Made by a program: the position numbers and the translations under genes. A stretch of DNA of 64,000 nucleotides from Actinoplanes sp. NBRC 103695. GTDB taxonomy: Bacteria; Actinomycetota; Actinomycetes; Mycobacteriales; Micromonosporaceae. The stretch lies in NCBI RefSeq assembly GCF_030269485.1, contig NZ_BSTL01000011.1:57286-121285 (forward strand). The letters run 5' to 3'. How positions within the stretch are numbered: position 1 is the first letter of the stretch; every line of letters begins with the position of its first letter. Below, piece after piece: positions 1 through 5,999 of this stretch. Below the pieces are notes generated by a model that did no database searches, had not been told where the DNA came from, and worked only from the letters and a program-made list of their open reading frames with translations.

Positions 1-200
1 CACCGCAAGCCTGGCCTACCACTCACGCCCCCTCCTACCACCCGGCCGCGCCCGGATGCCGCTCCGTCCCACCACCGCAAGCCTGGCCTACCACTCACGC
101 CCCCTCCTACCACCCGGCCGCGCCCGGATGCCGCTCCGTCCCACCACCGCAAGCCTGGCCTACCACTCACGCCCCCTCCTACCACCCGGCCGCGCCCGGC
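1..200. repeat. 72-bp tandem repeat, about 2.7 copies, cut by the window edge
   Basis: Copies begin at 1, 73 and 145 and are essentially identical until the third diverges near 200. The 72-bp period is a multiple of three, so spurious open frames run through it in several phases. Each unit carries two CTACCAC motifs and a GCGCCCGG core, the same words that build 19-bp arrays near 27.8 kb and 52.9 kb. No gene is supported between 1 and 551. Confidence 0.9.
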
Positions 201-204
201 CACG

Positions 205-252
205 GCCGCGAGCGGCGGCAATAACGGTGAGCGGGCACCCGGGCGCCTGGCA
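205..252. repeat. Dispersed intergenic repeat, arm copy A
   Basis: This stretch contains GAGCGGCGGCA followed by ACGGTGAGCGGGCACC and GGGCGCCTGGCA. The same words form the right arm of the foldback element ending near 53,056, and their reverse complement forms its left arm and a copy near 27,601. It directly follows the 72-bp array, as the right arm at 52.96 kb follows a 19-bp array. The order of parts is therefore conserved between loci. Confidence 0.7.
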
Positions 253-404
253 CGCCCGCATGGACCCACCGCCGCGCGATAGCGATGGGCCCACCGCCGC
301 GCGATAGCGGCGGCAGCGACCGTGACCGCCGGCCGACCACCTGGCTGAGCTCCCCGACACCACCGGTGTAGCAACGGCCCCTTGAAACCGCCCTGGGGTG
401 GATC

Positions 405-524
405 GTCGAGCCGCGCGAGCAAACCTCCTGCCGGGGAAGGGAGTGGGGTCGGGAGGGGCGGGCTGTCGAGCAGCGCGAGCCTCCCTCCTGCGGAGAGGGA
501 GCGGGGAGGGAGTGGCGGCTGCTT
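405..524. repeat. Imperfect 60-bp direct repeat
   Basis: Two diverged copies start at about 405 and 465. Both begin GTCGAGC(C/A)GCGCGAGC and continue into a purine-rich GGGAGTGGGG-type stretch. They lie just upstream of the BKACE gene. I see no ORF with coding character or RNA gene here. A promoter for the gene at 552 probably lies within this stretch, but I cannot place its hexamers. Confidence 0.5.
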
Positions 525-551
525 CGGTAAGCGGCGTGGCAGGATGCGGGC

Positions 552-1382
552 ATGACCGGCACCCTGATCACCGTTGCGCCGACCGGCGCGGAGAGCAGCA
601 AGGCAGCCGTACCCGCGCTGCCGGTGACGCTCGATGAGCTTGTCGCCACCGCTAAGGAGTGCGAGGCGCTCGGCGCGGCGATCATCCATGTGCACATCCG
701 GGACGATGACGGGCGGCCGACGCTCGATCAGGGGCGGCTGCGGGCGACCGTGGCGGCGCTCCGGCAGTCCACCGATCTGATCGTGCAGCTCTCCTCGGGC
801 GGCGCGGTGACCGACCCGGAGGACCAGCGGCTGGCCGTGCTGGACGCCGGGCCGGAGATGGCGTCCTGCACGATGGGCACGGTCAACTTCGGTGACGATG
901 TGTTCCTCAACCGCTGGGCGTTCGTCGTCGACCTGCACACCCGCATGCAGGAGCGCGGCATCGTGCCGGAGTACGAGATCTTCGACCTGGGCCAGCTGAC
1001 CACGTTGCAGCGGCTGCTGGGTAAGCACGGGCTGCCGGTCGGCGGGCATGTGCACGTCGACCTGGTGATGGGTGTGCCCGGCGGGATGCCGGGTACCGCG
1101 GAGGCCCTGGTCGCCTGCGCGTCCGCGATCCGTGATCTGCCGGAGGGGACGACGTTCAGTGCCACCGGCATCGGCCGGTCGACCATTCCGGTGATGCTGG
1201 CCTCGTTGTCCGCCGGCGGGCATCTGCGGGTCGGCATGGAGGACACCGTCACGTACGCGAAGGGCCGCCCGGTCGAGTCGAACATGCAGCTCGTGGCGCG
1301 GGCGGTCGGCTTCGCCCAGCTCGCCCAGCGGCCGCCGGTGACGCCCGCCGAGGCACGCCGGCTTCTCGGCATCCCGGCATGA
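552..1382 (+). CDS. BKACE-family beta-keto acid cleavage enzyme (DUF849)
   Basis: The 276-residue protein matches the DUF849/BKACE family, metal-dependent TIM barrels that condense a beta-keto acid with acetyl-CoA and split it to acetoacetate and a new CoA ester; the founding member is 3-keto-5-aminohexanoate cleavage enzyme (Kce). The family's HVHIRD metal motif lies near residue 48, followed by an EYEIFDLG strand and a GGHLRVGMED strand near the C-terminus. Length is typical. The substrate cannot be read from sequence, and no lysine-fermentation genes are nearby. The ATGA overlap with the downstream asparaginase gene indicates co-translation, hinting at an amino-acid-derived keto acid. Family confidence is high, substrate unknown. 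Confidence 0.9.
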   Translation: MTGTLITVAPTGAESSKAAVPALPVTLDELVATAKECEALGAAIIHVHIRDDDGRPTLDQGRLRATVAALRQSTDLIVQLSSGGAVTDPEDQRLAVLDAGPEMASCTMGTVNFGDDVFLNRWAFVVDLHTRMQERGIVPEYEIFDLGQLTTLQRLLGKHGLPVGGHVHVDLVMGVPGGMPGTAEALVACASAIRDLPEGTTFSATGIGRSTIPVMLASLSAGGHLRVGMEDTVTYAKGRPVESNMQLVARAVGFAQLAQRPPVTPAEARRLLGIPA

Positions 1383-2290
1383 TCCTCGCCGAGGTGGTGC
1401 GCTCCGGCTTCGTGGAGAGCGTGCACCACGGTTCGGTCGTGGTCACGCCGGATGTCGCCGCGGCCGGTGACGTGACGGGGCCGATGTTCCCGCGCTCGTC
1501 GAACAAGCCCCTGCAGACGGTCGGCATGCTGCGCGCGGGGCTGACCGTCCCGGACGGCGCGGCGCTCGCGTTGATCAGCGGCAGCCACTGGGGCGAGCCG
1601 GTCCACGTGCGCATGGTCCAGGAGATCCTGCGGAGCGCCGGTCTGGAGCTCGGCGCGCTGCGCTGCCCGGCGTCGCTGCCGCTGGCCGAGCCCGACCGGA
1701 ACGCCTGGCTGCGGTCCGGCGGCGGGCCCGAGCGGGTGCTGATGAACTGCTCCGGCAAGCACGCCGGGATGCTCGCCACCTGCGTGGCCAACGGCTGGCC
1801 GACCGACACGTACCTCGACCCGAAGCATCCGCTGCAGGTGGCGCTGGCCGAAACGGTGGCCGCCCTGGCCGGCGAGCCGATCGCGATGACCGGGGTCGAC
1901 GGCTGCGGCGCGCCGCTCTTCGGCTTCTCCCTGACGGGGCTGGCCCGCTCGTTCAGCGCGCTGGTGGACGCCGCACCGGGCAGTCCCGAACGCCAGGTCG
2001 CCGACGAGATGCGGGCGCATCCGGAGCTGGTGGCCGGCACCGGCGCCGACGACACCGTGCTGATGCGGGCCGTTCCAGGCTTGCTCACCAAGGTCGGCGC
2101 CGAGGGTGTGGTGGCGGCCGCAATGCCGGGGGCCGGTGCGGTGGCCCTCAAGATCTCGGACGGCAGCTCGCGTGCGCGTACCCCGGTGCTCCTCTCGGGC
2201 CTGCGCCGACTCGGCGTGGACGCGCCGCACCTGACCGAGCTGATCCTGGGCGGCGGTGAACCGGTCGGCGAGGTGCGCAGCACCTGGTGA
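1379..2290 (+). CDS. L-asparaginase II family protein
   Basis: The 303-residue protein fits the asparaginase II family (PF06089), distinct from the type I/II AnsA/AnsB fold and common in actinobacteria and rhizobia. It opens with the family's LAEVVRSGFVES strand, contains RSSNKPLQ and the segment MNCSGKHAGML, and ends with a GGGEPVGEVR strand. Expected reaction is cytoplasmic hydrolysis of asparagine to aspartate and ammonia; there is no signal peptide. Its ATG overlaps the BKACE stop in ATGA. GlnR, a global nitrogen regulator, is encoded 11 kb away, but I see no clear GlnR box here. Confidence 0.9.
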   Translation: MILAEVVRSGFVESVHHGSVVVTPDVAAAGDVTGPMFPRSSNKPLQTVGMLRAGLTVPDGAALALISGSHWGEPVHVRMVQEILRSAGLELGALRCPASLPLAEPDRNAWLRSGGGPERVLMNCSGKHAGMLATCVANGWPTDTYLDPKHPLQVALAETVAALAGEPIAMTGVDGCGAPLFGFSLTGLARSFSALVDAAPGSPERQVADEMRAHPELVAGTGADDTVLMRAVPGLLTKVGAEGVVAAAMPGAGAVALKISDGSSRARTPVLLSGLRRLGVDAPHLTELILGGGEPVGEVRSTW

Positions 2291-2300
2291 CCTGATTCAC

Positions 2301-2350
2301 GCTAGCTGGAGTTAGCGTTTTGCTTGCAGGAGCTAGCAGAGCGGGCTAAC
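2301..2350. promoter_or_regulatory. Clustered GCTAGC/GTTAGC repeats, putative XRE operator
   Basis: Four related hexamers lie in the 70 bp between the asparaginase stop and the XRE gene: GCTAGC at 2301, GTTAGC at 2311, GCTAGC at 2332 and GCTAAC at 2345. The last is the inverted form of the second. In GC-rich DNA such a cluster of TAGC words directly ahead of a helix-turn-helix gene suggests autoregulation. Binding is inferred only. Confidence 0.5.
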
Positions 2351-2359
2351 GTCGATCGC

Positions 2360-2833
2360 ATGGCCGGAGACAACAAGGAACTACCGCAGGACATCGGGAC
2401 GTTCATCCGTGACCTGCGGCAGACCGCCAAGATCTCGCTTCGGCAGCTCGCTGACAAGGCCGGGGTGAGCAACCCCTACCTCAGCCAGATCGAGCGGGGC
2501 CTGCGCAAGCCCAGCGCCGAGGTGCTGCAGCAGATCGCCAGCGCGCTGCGGGTGTCCACCCCGGCGATGTACCTGCGGGCCGGCCTTCTCGACAGCGACG
2601 GCCAGCCGGGCGTGCTGGCCGCGATCGCCGTCGACCCGGACCTCACGATCGCGCAGAAGCAGTCGCTCTCCCAGATCTACGAGACGTTCCGCAACGAGAA
2701 CGCGCGAAACGAGCCGGCCGCCGCCACGGATTCCGAGCCCGATATCGAGACGACGCCTGACCTCGACGAGGAGGCGGCGATCCGGTCACGGCTCGCTCAA
2801 GAGACCACCAGCATCGCTACGGAGGAGAAGTAA
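2360..2833 (+). CDS. XRE-family helix-turn-helix regulator (Rv0474-like)
   Basis: This 157-residue cytoplasmic regulator has an N-terminal XRE/Cro-CI HTH at about residues 12-70, including SLRQLADKAGVSNPYLSQIE. An acidic, low-complexity tail ends it. I chose ATG 2360; a TTG at 2324 would add 12 residues but lies inside the TAGC repeat cluster. The stop overlaps the next ATG (TAATG at 2831-2835), coupling it to the HbhA-like gene. The order XRE, HbhA-like, DUF2516 matches M. tuberculosis Rv0474-Rv0475-Rv0476, which supports the assignment. The signal sensed is unknown. Confidence 0.88.
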   Translation: MAGDNKELPQDIGTFIRDLRQTAKISLRQLADKAGVSNPYLSQIERGLRKPSAEVLQQIASALRVSTPAMYLRAGLLDSDGQPGVLAAIAVDPDLTIAQKQSLSQIYETFRNENARNEPAAATDSEPDIETTPDLDEEAAIRSRLAQETTSIATEEK

Positions 2834-3294
2834 TGCCCGAGCAGACCAAGACCCGCCTTCCCGCCCCGCTGTACGCCGCCGCCGGCGCCGGTGACCTGGC
2901 GTACCAGCAGCTCCGCAAGCTCCCGGCCCTGGTCGACGAGCTCGGCGAGCGCGCCACCGCGTCGCTGCGGGCCGCCAACACCCAGGCCGCCGACCTCCGG
3001 GAGAAGGCCAACACCACCGACTTCGACAAGCTGCGGGACAACGCCGCGTCCAACGCGGTCGCCTTCGCGCAGGTCGCCTCCGAGCGGGCCATCGCGGCGT
3101 ACACCGCGCTCGTCGCTCGCGGCGAGCGGGTCGTCGGCACCGGCGTCGTCAACGCCGCCGACGTGGTCAACGCCGACATCGAGACCACCGAGGAGCCGGC
3201 CGCCATCGAGGCCGCCCAGGCCGCCGAGGCGAAGCCCCGCAAGCGGGTCGCCGCCAAGAAGACCGCCCCGGCGAAGCCGTCCACCGACAAGTGA
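2833..3294 (+). CDS. HbhA-like coiled-coil protein with Lys/Ala/Pro tail
   Basis: The 153-residue protein resembles mycobacterial heparin-binding hemagglutinin (HbhA, Rv0475). It has an N-terminal 'PLYAAAGAGDLAYQQLR' region, a long Ala-rich amphipathic helix at about residues 35-110 likely to form a coiled coil, and a C-terminal tail with KPRKRVAAKKTAPAK. In mycobacteria the Lys-rich tail binds heparan sulfate and is methylated. Here the basic tail is short and a host-adhesion role is doubtful in a presumed soil organism. HbhA homologues also affect lipid bodies and cell-surface traits. It is translationally coupled to the XRE gene and followed by a terminator hairpin. Confidence 0.8.
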   Translation: MPEQTKTRLPAPLYAAAGAGDLAYQQLRKLPALVDELGERATASLRAANTQAADLREKANTTDFDKLRDNAASNAVAFAQVASERAIAAYTALVARGERVVGTGVVNAADVVNADIETTEEPAAIEAAQAAEAKPRKRVAAKKTAPAKPSTDK

Positions 3295-3307
3295 TCCACC
3301 GCTTCGT

Positions 3308-3333
3308 GAGGCCCCAGCGGCTGCTGGGGCCTC
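3308..3333 (+). terminator. Rho-independent-type hairpin after the HbhA-like gene
   Basis: A perfect 10-bp stem (GAGGCCCCAG and its complement) encloses a 6-nt loop, 14 bp after the HbhA-like stop. There is no T-run, as is usual in high-GC actinobacteria. It would separate the XRE-hbhA unit from DUF2516, or attenuate read-through. Confidence 0.8.
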
Positions 3334-3351
3334 CGGCATAGACTTGACGTC

Positions 3352-3675
3352 ATGGCCACCCTTAGCGCGCCGATCTTCTTCATCACGGTGCAGAACGCCA
3401 TCGCGCTCACTGTGCTCATCGCGTCGCTGATCGTGCAGGCAGTCGCCGTGATCCACTGCGTTACCCAGCGCGGCGACGGGTTCCAGGCCATCGGCACCCT
3501 GCCCAAGGGGGCGTGGCTGGCCATCCTCGTGGTCTGCTTCGTGCTGACCTTCCTCGGCGTCGGCGGCGGCGCCACCGGCATCTTCGGCCTGGTCGGCGTG
3601 GCGGCCGCCCTGATCTACCTGCTTGACGTCCGGCAGGGCCTGCGCGACCTGACGGATGGCAAAGGCTTCTGGTGA
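3352..3675 (+). CDS. DUF2516 membrane protein (Rv0476-like)
   Basis: This 107-residue protein has an N-terminal hydrophobic helix (about residues 8-37), a short GDGFQAIG/LPKGAW segment, then two more helices, giving roughly three membrane spans. It matches the DUF2516 family found beside hbhA in Mycobacterium and other actinobacteria. Function is unknown. Its TGA overlaps the GTG of the downstream hydrolase (GTGA), so the two are probably co-translated. The terminator at 3308-3333 suggests expression partly independent of the HbhA-like gene. Confidence 0.85.
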   Translation: MATLSAPIFFITVQNAIALTVLIASLIVQAVAVIHCVTQRGDGFQAIGTLPKGAWLAILVVCFVLTFLGVGGGATGIFGLVGVAAALIYLLDVRQGLRDLTDGKGFW

Positions 3676-4559
3676 GGAGTTTCCGCTGGCCGCCGCCTCC
3701 GGACGGCGGGCCACGGACCTGGGGACCGGGACCGACCGGTCCGCGCACCGGACGGCCGACCCTCCCGACGCCGCCCACCGAGCTGATCGCCACGCCCAGC
3801 GGGCCGCGCCTCGAGCAGCTGGCCACCGGCGTCGGCACGCCCGTCACCGTGTTCGCGCACGGGCTCGCCGGGGACATCGCCGGCACCCGGCCGCTGGGCA
3901 GCGCGGTCACCGGCCGGCGGGTCTTCTTCCAGTTCCGCGGCCACGGGCGTTCCGACTCGCCCGCCGGGCCGTGGAGCTTCGCCGATCTGGCCGCCGACCT
4001 GCGCGCCGTCGCCGATCACGTGACGGCCACCCGGGCGCTCGGGGTCAGCATGGGCGCCGGTGCGCTCTGCCGGTTGCTGGCCGACACGCCGGACAGGTTC
4101 GAGCGGGTCGTGTTCTACCTGCCGGCGCCGCTCGACGGCGTACGCCCGCCGGCCGCGGTCGCCCGGCTGCGGCGGCTCCTCGCCGCGCTCGACACCGGGG
4201 AGGCGGCGCTGGTCGCCGAGGCGATCGACGCGGAGCTGCCGCCCGCGGTGCGCAACACCCCGTCCGGGTGGAGCCATCTGCGGCACCGGGTCGAGCAGTT
4301 GATGCGCGACGGGCTCTCGCCCGACCTGGAAACGCTGTGGGGTACGCCCGCCGTACCCGATCTCGGCGCCCTCGGCGCGGTCACCGCCCGCGCGCTGGTG
4401 CTCGGCTGCGCCGGTGACGACGTACACCCGGTCCGGGCCGCCGAACGCCTCGCCGCCGCCATTCCGGGCGCTGAGCTGCACGTCTACGACCGCCCGTCGG
4501 TCCTCTGGACCAACCGGTCCGACTTGCGCGGGCGCATCTCCACATTCCTTAACGCCTGA
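3672..4559 (+). CDS. Alpha/beta hydrolase, catalytic histidine not evident
   Basis: A 295-residue cytoplasmic alpha/beta-fold protein. After a proline-rich N-terminus come the oxyanion-hole strand TVFAHGLAG (about 59-67), FRGHGRSD, and the nucleophile elbow GVSMGAG with Ser126. A candidate acid lies in GCAGDDVHP. At the C-terminus, where this fold normally has the catalytic His in a GHxP-like segment, the text reads YDRPSVLWTNRSDLRGRISTF, with no His. It may be inactive or use another residue. Translation starts at a GTG overlapping the DUF2516 stop. Substrate unknown. Confidence 0.8.
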   Translation: MRSFRWPPPPDGGPRTWGPGPTGPRTGRPTLPTPPTELIATPSGPRLEQLATGVGTPVTVFAHGLAGDIAGTRPLGSAVTGRRVFFQFRGHGRSDSPAGPWSFADLAADLRAVADHVTATRALGVSMGAGALCRLLADTPDRFERVVFYLPAPLDGVRPPAAVARLRRLLAALDTGEAALVAEAIDAELPPAVRNTPSGWSHLRHRVEQLMRDGLSPDLETLWGTPAVPDLGALGAVTARALVLGCAGDDVHPVRAAERLAAAIPGAELHVYDRPSVLWTNRSDLRGRISTFLNA

Positions 4560-4598
4560 GCCCGTAACCTTTCCGGCCCGCCGACCGGTGTTCCAGAC

Positions 4599-5069
4599 GT
4601 GCGGCTCTCCCCCAAATCGATCTTCGTCGGCCTGATAGCGCTCGGGCTGCCGTTCGCCGTGACCTTCGGCTGGACCCTCGGCAACCCCTTCACCACGGAC
4701 AAGCCTCCCTCGGCCGCCACGCCCGGCGGGTCGGGCGCGATCGGCACGGCACCGGTCAAGGACACCACGTCGCCGCGGCCGGTGTGGCTGCCCGGCCGCT
4801 ACGCGGCCGGCACTCCCGCACGCGCGGCGACGGCTGCCCCGTCCGCTCCCCCCGTGGCGCCGGAGATCGCGTCGCCGTCGTCGCCCGCCGCGGCCAGTCC
4901 CGGCGGCCCGCTGGTCACGCTGACCACGCTGCCGCCGCTCACCGACCCGCCGGTCCCGACGCCGACGATGGTCACCAGCGAGCCCCCGCCGCCGACGGCC
5001 ACCCCGTCCTCCGACCCGCCGTCGTCGTCCGGCGGCGGCATCGGCGCCGGGCTGCTCCGGCGCCACTAG
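4599..5069 (+). CDS. Membrane-anchored Pro/Ser/Thr-rich hypothetical protein
   Basis: The 156-residue protein begins with a short basic start and one hydrophobic helix at about residues 8-26, probably a signal anchor. It continues as an extended Pro/Ser/Thr/Ala-rich stretch with no recognisable fold and ends GGGIGAGLLRRH. The composition resembles a wall-spanning stalk. Start is GTG 4599; there is no better ATG. Coding potential rests on the intact signal anchor and its position between same-strand genes. I do not recognise a family. Confidence 0.6.
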   Translation: MRLSPKSIFVGLIALGLPFAVTFGWTLGNPFTTDKPPSAATPGGSGAIGTAPVKDTTSPRPVWLPGRYAAGTPARAATAAPSAPPVAPEIASPSSPAAASPGGPLVTLTTLPPLTDPPVPTPTMVTSEPPPPTATPSSDPPSSSGGGIGAGLLRRH

Positions 5070-5092
5070 TCGGCTCGCCCTACCCTGTCGGG

Positions 5093-5872
5093 ATGGGCGC
5101 TGCGGTTCGCGAATTCGTCACCGGTGCCGGCCTGCTCGGCCGGGGCCTCGGCCAGGTGCTTCGCCGGCCAGGATTGTTCGGCCTGGGCGTTCTGCCCGCG
5201 CTGATCTCCGGTCTGCTGTACGCCGCGGCGCTGGTAACGCTGATCGTCTTCATCGACGACCTGGCCACCGCGGTCACCTGGTTCGCCGACGACTGGTCGG
5301 CCGGCCTACGTGACGGGCTGCGAGTGTTCGCCGGGCTGGCCCTGGTCGGCGTGGCCGGGCTGCTCACGGTCCTCACCTTCACGGCGGTGACGCTGATGAT
5401 CGGCGACCCGTTCTACGAGAAGATCTCCGAGCTCGTCGAGGACCGCTTCGGCGGCGTGCCCGACGCGGTCGAGACCGTCTGGTGGCGTTCGCTGGGCCGC
5501 AGCCTGGTCGACAGCCTGCGGCTGATCGGGCTGACCATCCTGCTCGGCGTCCCGCTCTTCCTGCTCGGGCTCATCCCGGTGGTCGGCCAGATCCTCGGCA
5601 TCGTCCTCGGTGGCGCGGTCGGCGGCTGGCTCTTGGCGGTCGAACTGACCGGCGTCCCCTTCCAGCGCCGCGGCCGCCGCCTCCGCGACCGTCGCGCGGT
5701 CCTGCGCACGCGCCGGCCCGTCGCCCTCGGCTTCGGCGTGGCGGTGTTCCTCTGCTTCCTCATCCCGCTGGGTGCGGTGCTGCTGATGCCGGCGGCGGTG
5801 GCCGGTGGCGCGCTGCTCTCCCGCTCGGTGCTGGGCCTGCCCGCCCGCGACGAGATCAGGGCGGCCGCCTAG
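5093..5872 (+). CDS. EI24-domain (CysZ-like) integral membrane protein
   Basis: The 259-residue protein fits the EI24/CysZ-type family (PF07264): an N-terminal 'GAGLLGRGLGQVLRRPGLFGLGVLPAL' region followed by about four to five membrane helices, with the family segment IGDPFYEKISELVE in a loop near residue 105. E. coli CysZ is linked to sulfate uptake, but actinobacterial members are uncharacterised. I chose ATG 5093; longer readings run back through the previous gene in another frame. It is followed by a hairpin and faces the GH127 gene convergently. Confidence 0.85.
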   Translation: MGAAVREFVTGAGLLGRGLGQVLRRPGLFGLGVLPALISGLLYAAALVTLIVFIDDLATAVTWFADDWSAGLRDGLRVFAGLALVGVAGLLTVLTFTAVTLMIGDPFYEKISELVEDRFGGVPDAVETVWWRSLGRSLVDSLRLIGLTILLGVPLFLLGLIPVVGQILGIVLGGAVGGWLLAVELTGVPFQRRGRRLRDRRAVLRTRRPVALGFGVAVFLCFLIPLGAVLLMPAAVAGGALLSRSVLGLPARDEIRAAA

Positions 5873-5881
5873 AGACCCGGT

Positions 5882-5905
5882 GGTTGCGCTCTTGAGAGCG
5901 CAACC
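5882..5905. terminator. Bidirectional terminator hairpin between convergent genes
   Basis: A perfect 10-bp stem (GGTTGCGCTC with its complement) closes a TTGA loop. It lies 10 bp after the EI24 stop and 95 bp from the end of the convergent GH127 gene, so it can serve both strands. Confidence 0.8.
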
Positions 5906-5999
5906 GCTTACGCACGTGGAGCGCAGCGACCCTCGGCGGGAGCGGCGGTCAGCACCACCCACCCGGCTACGACATCAAGCTCTTGATCCTGATCTCTTG

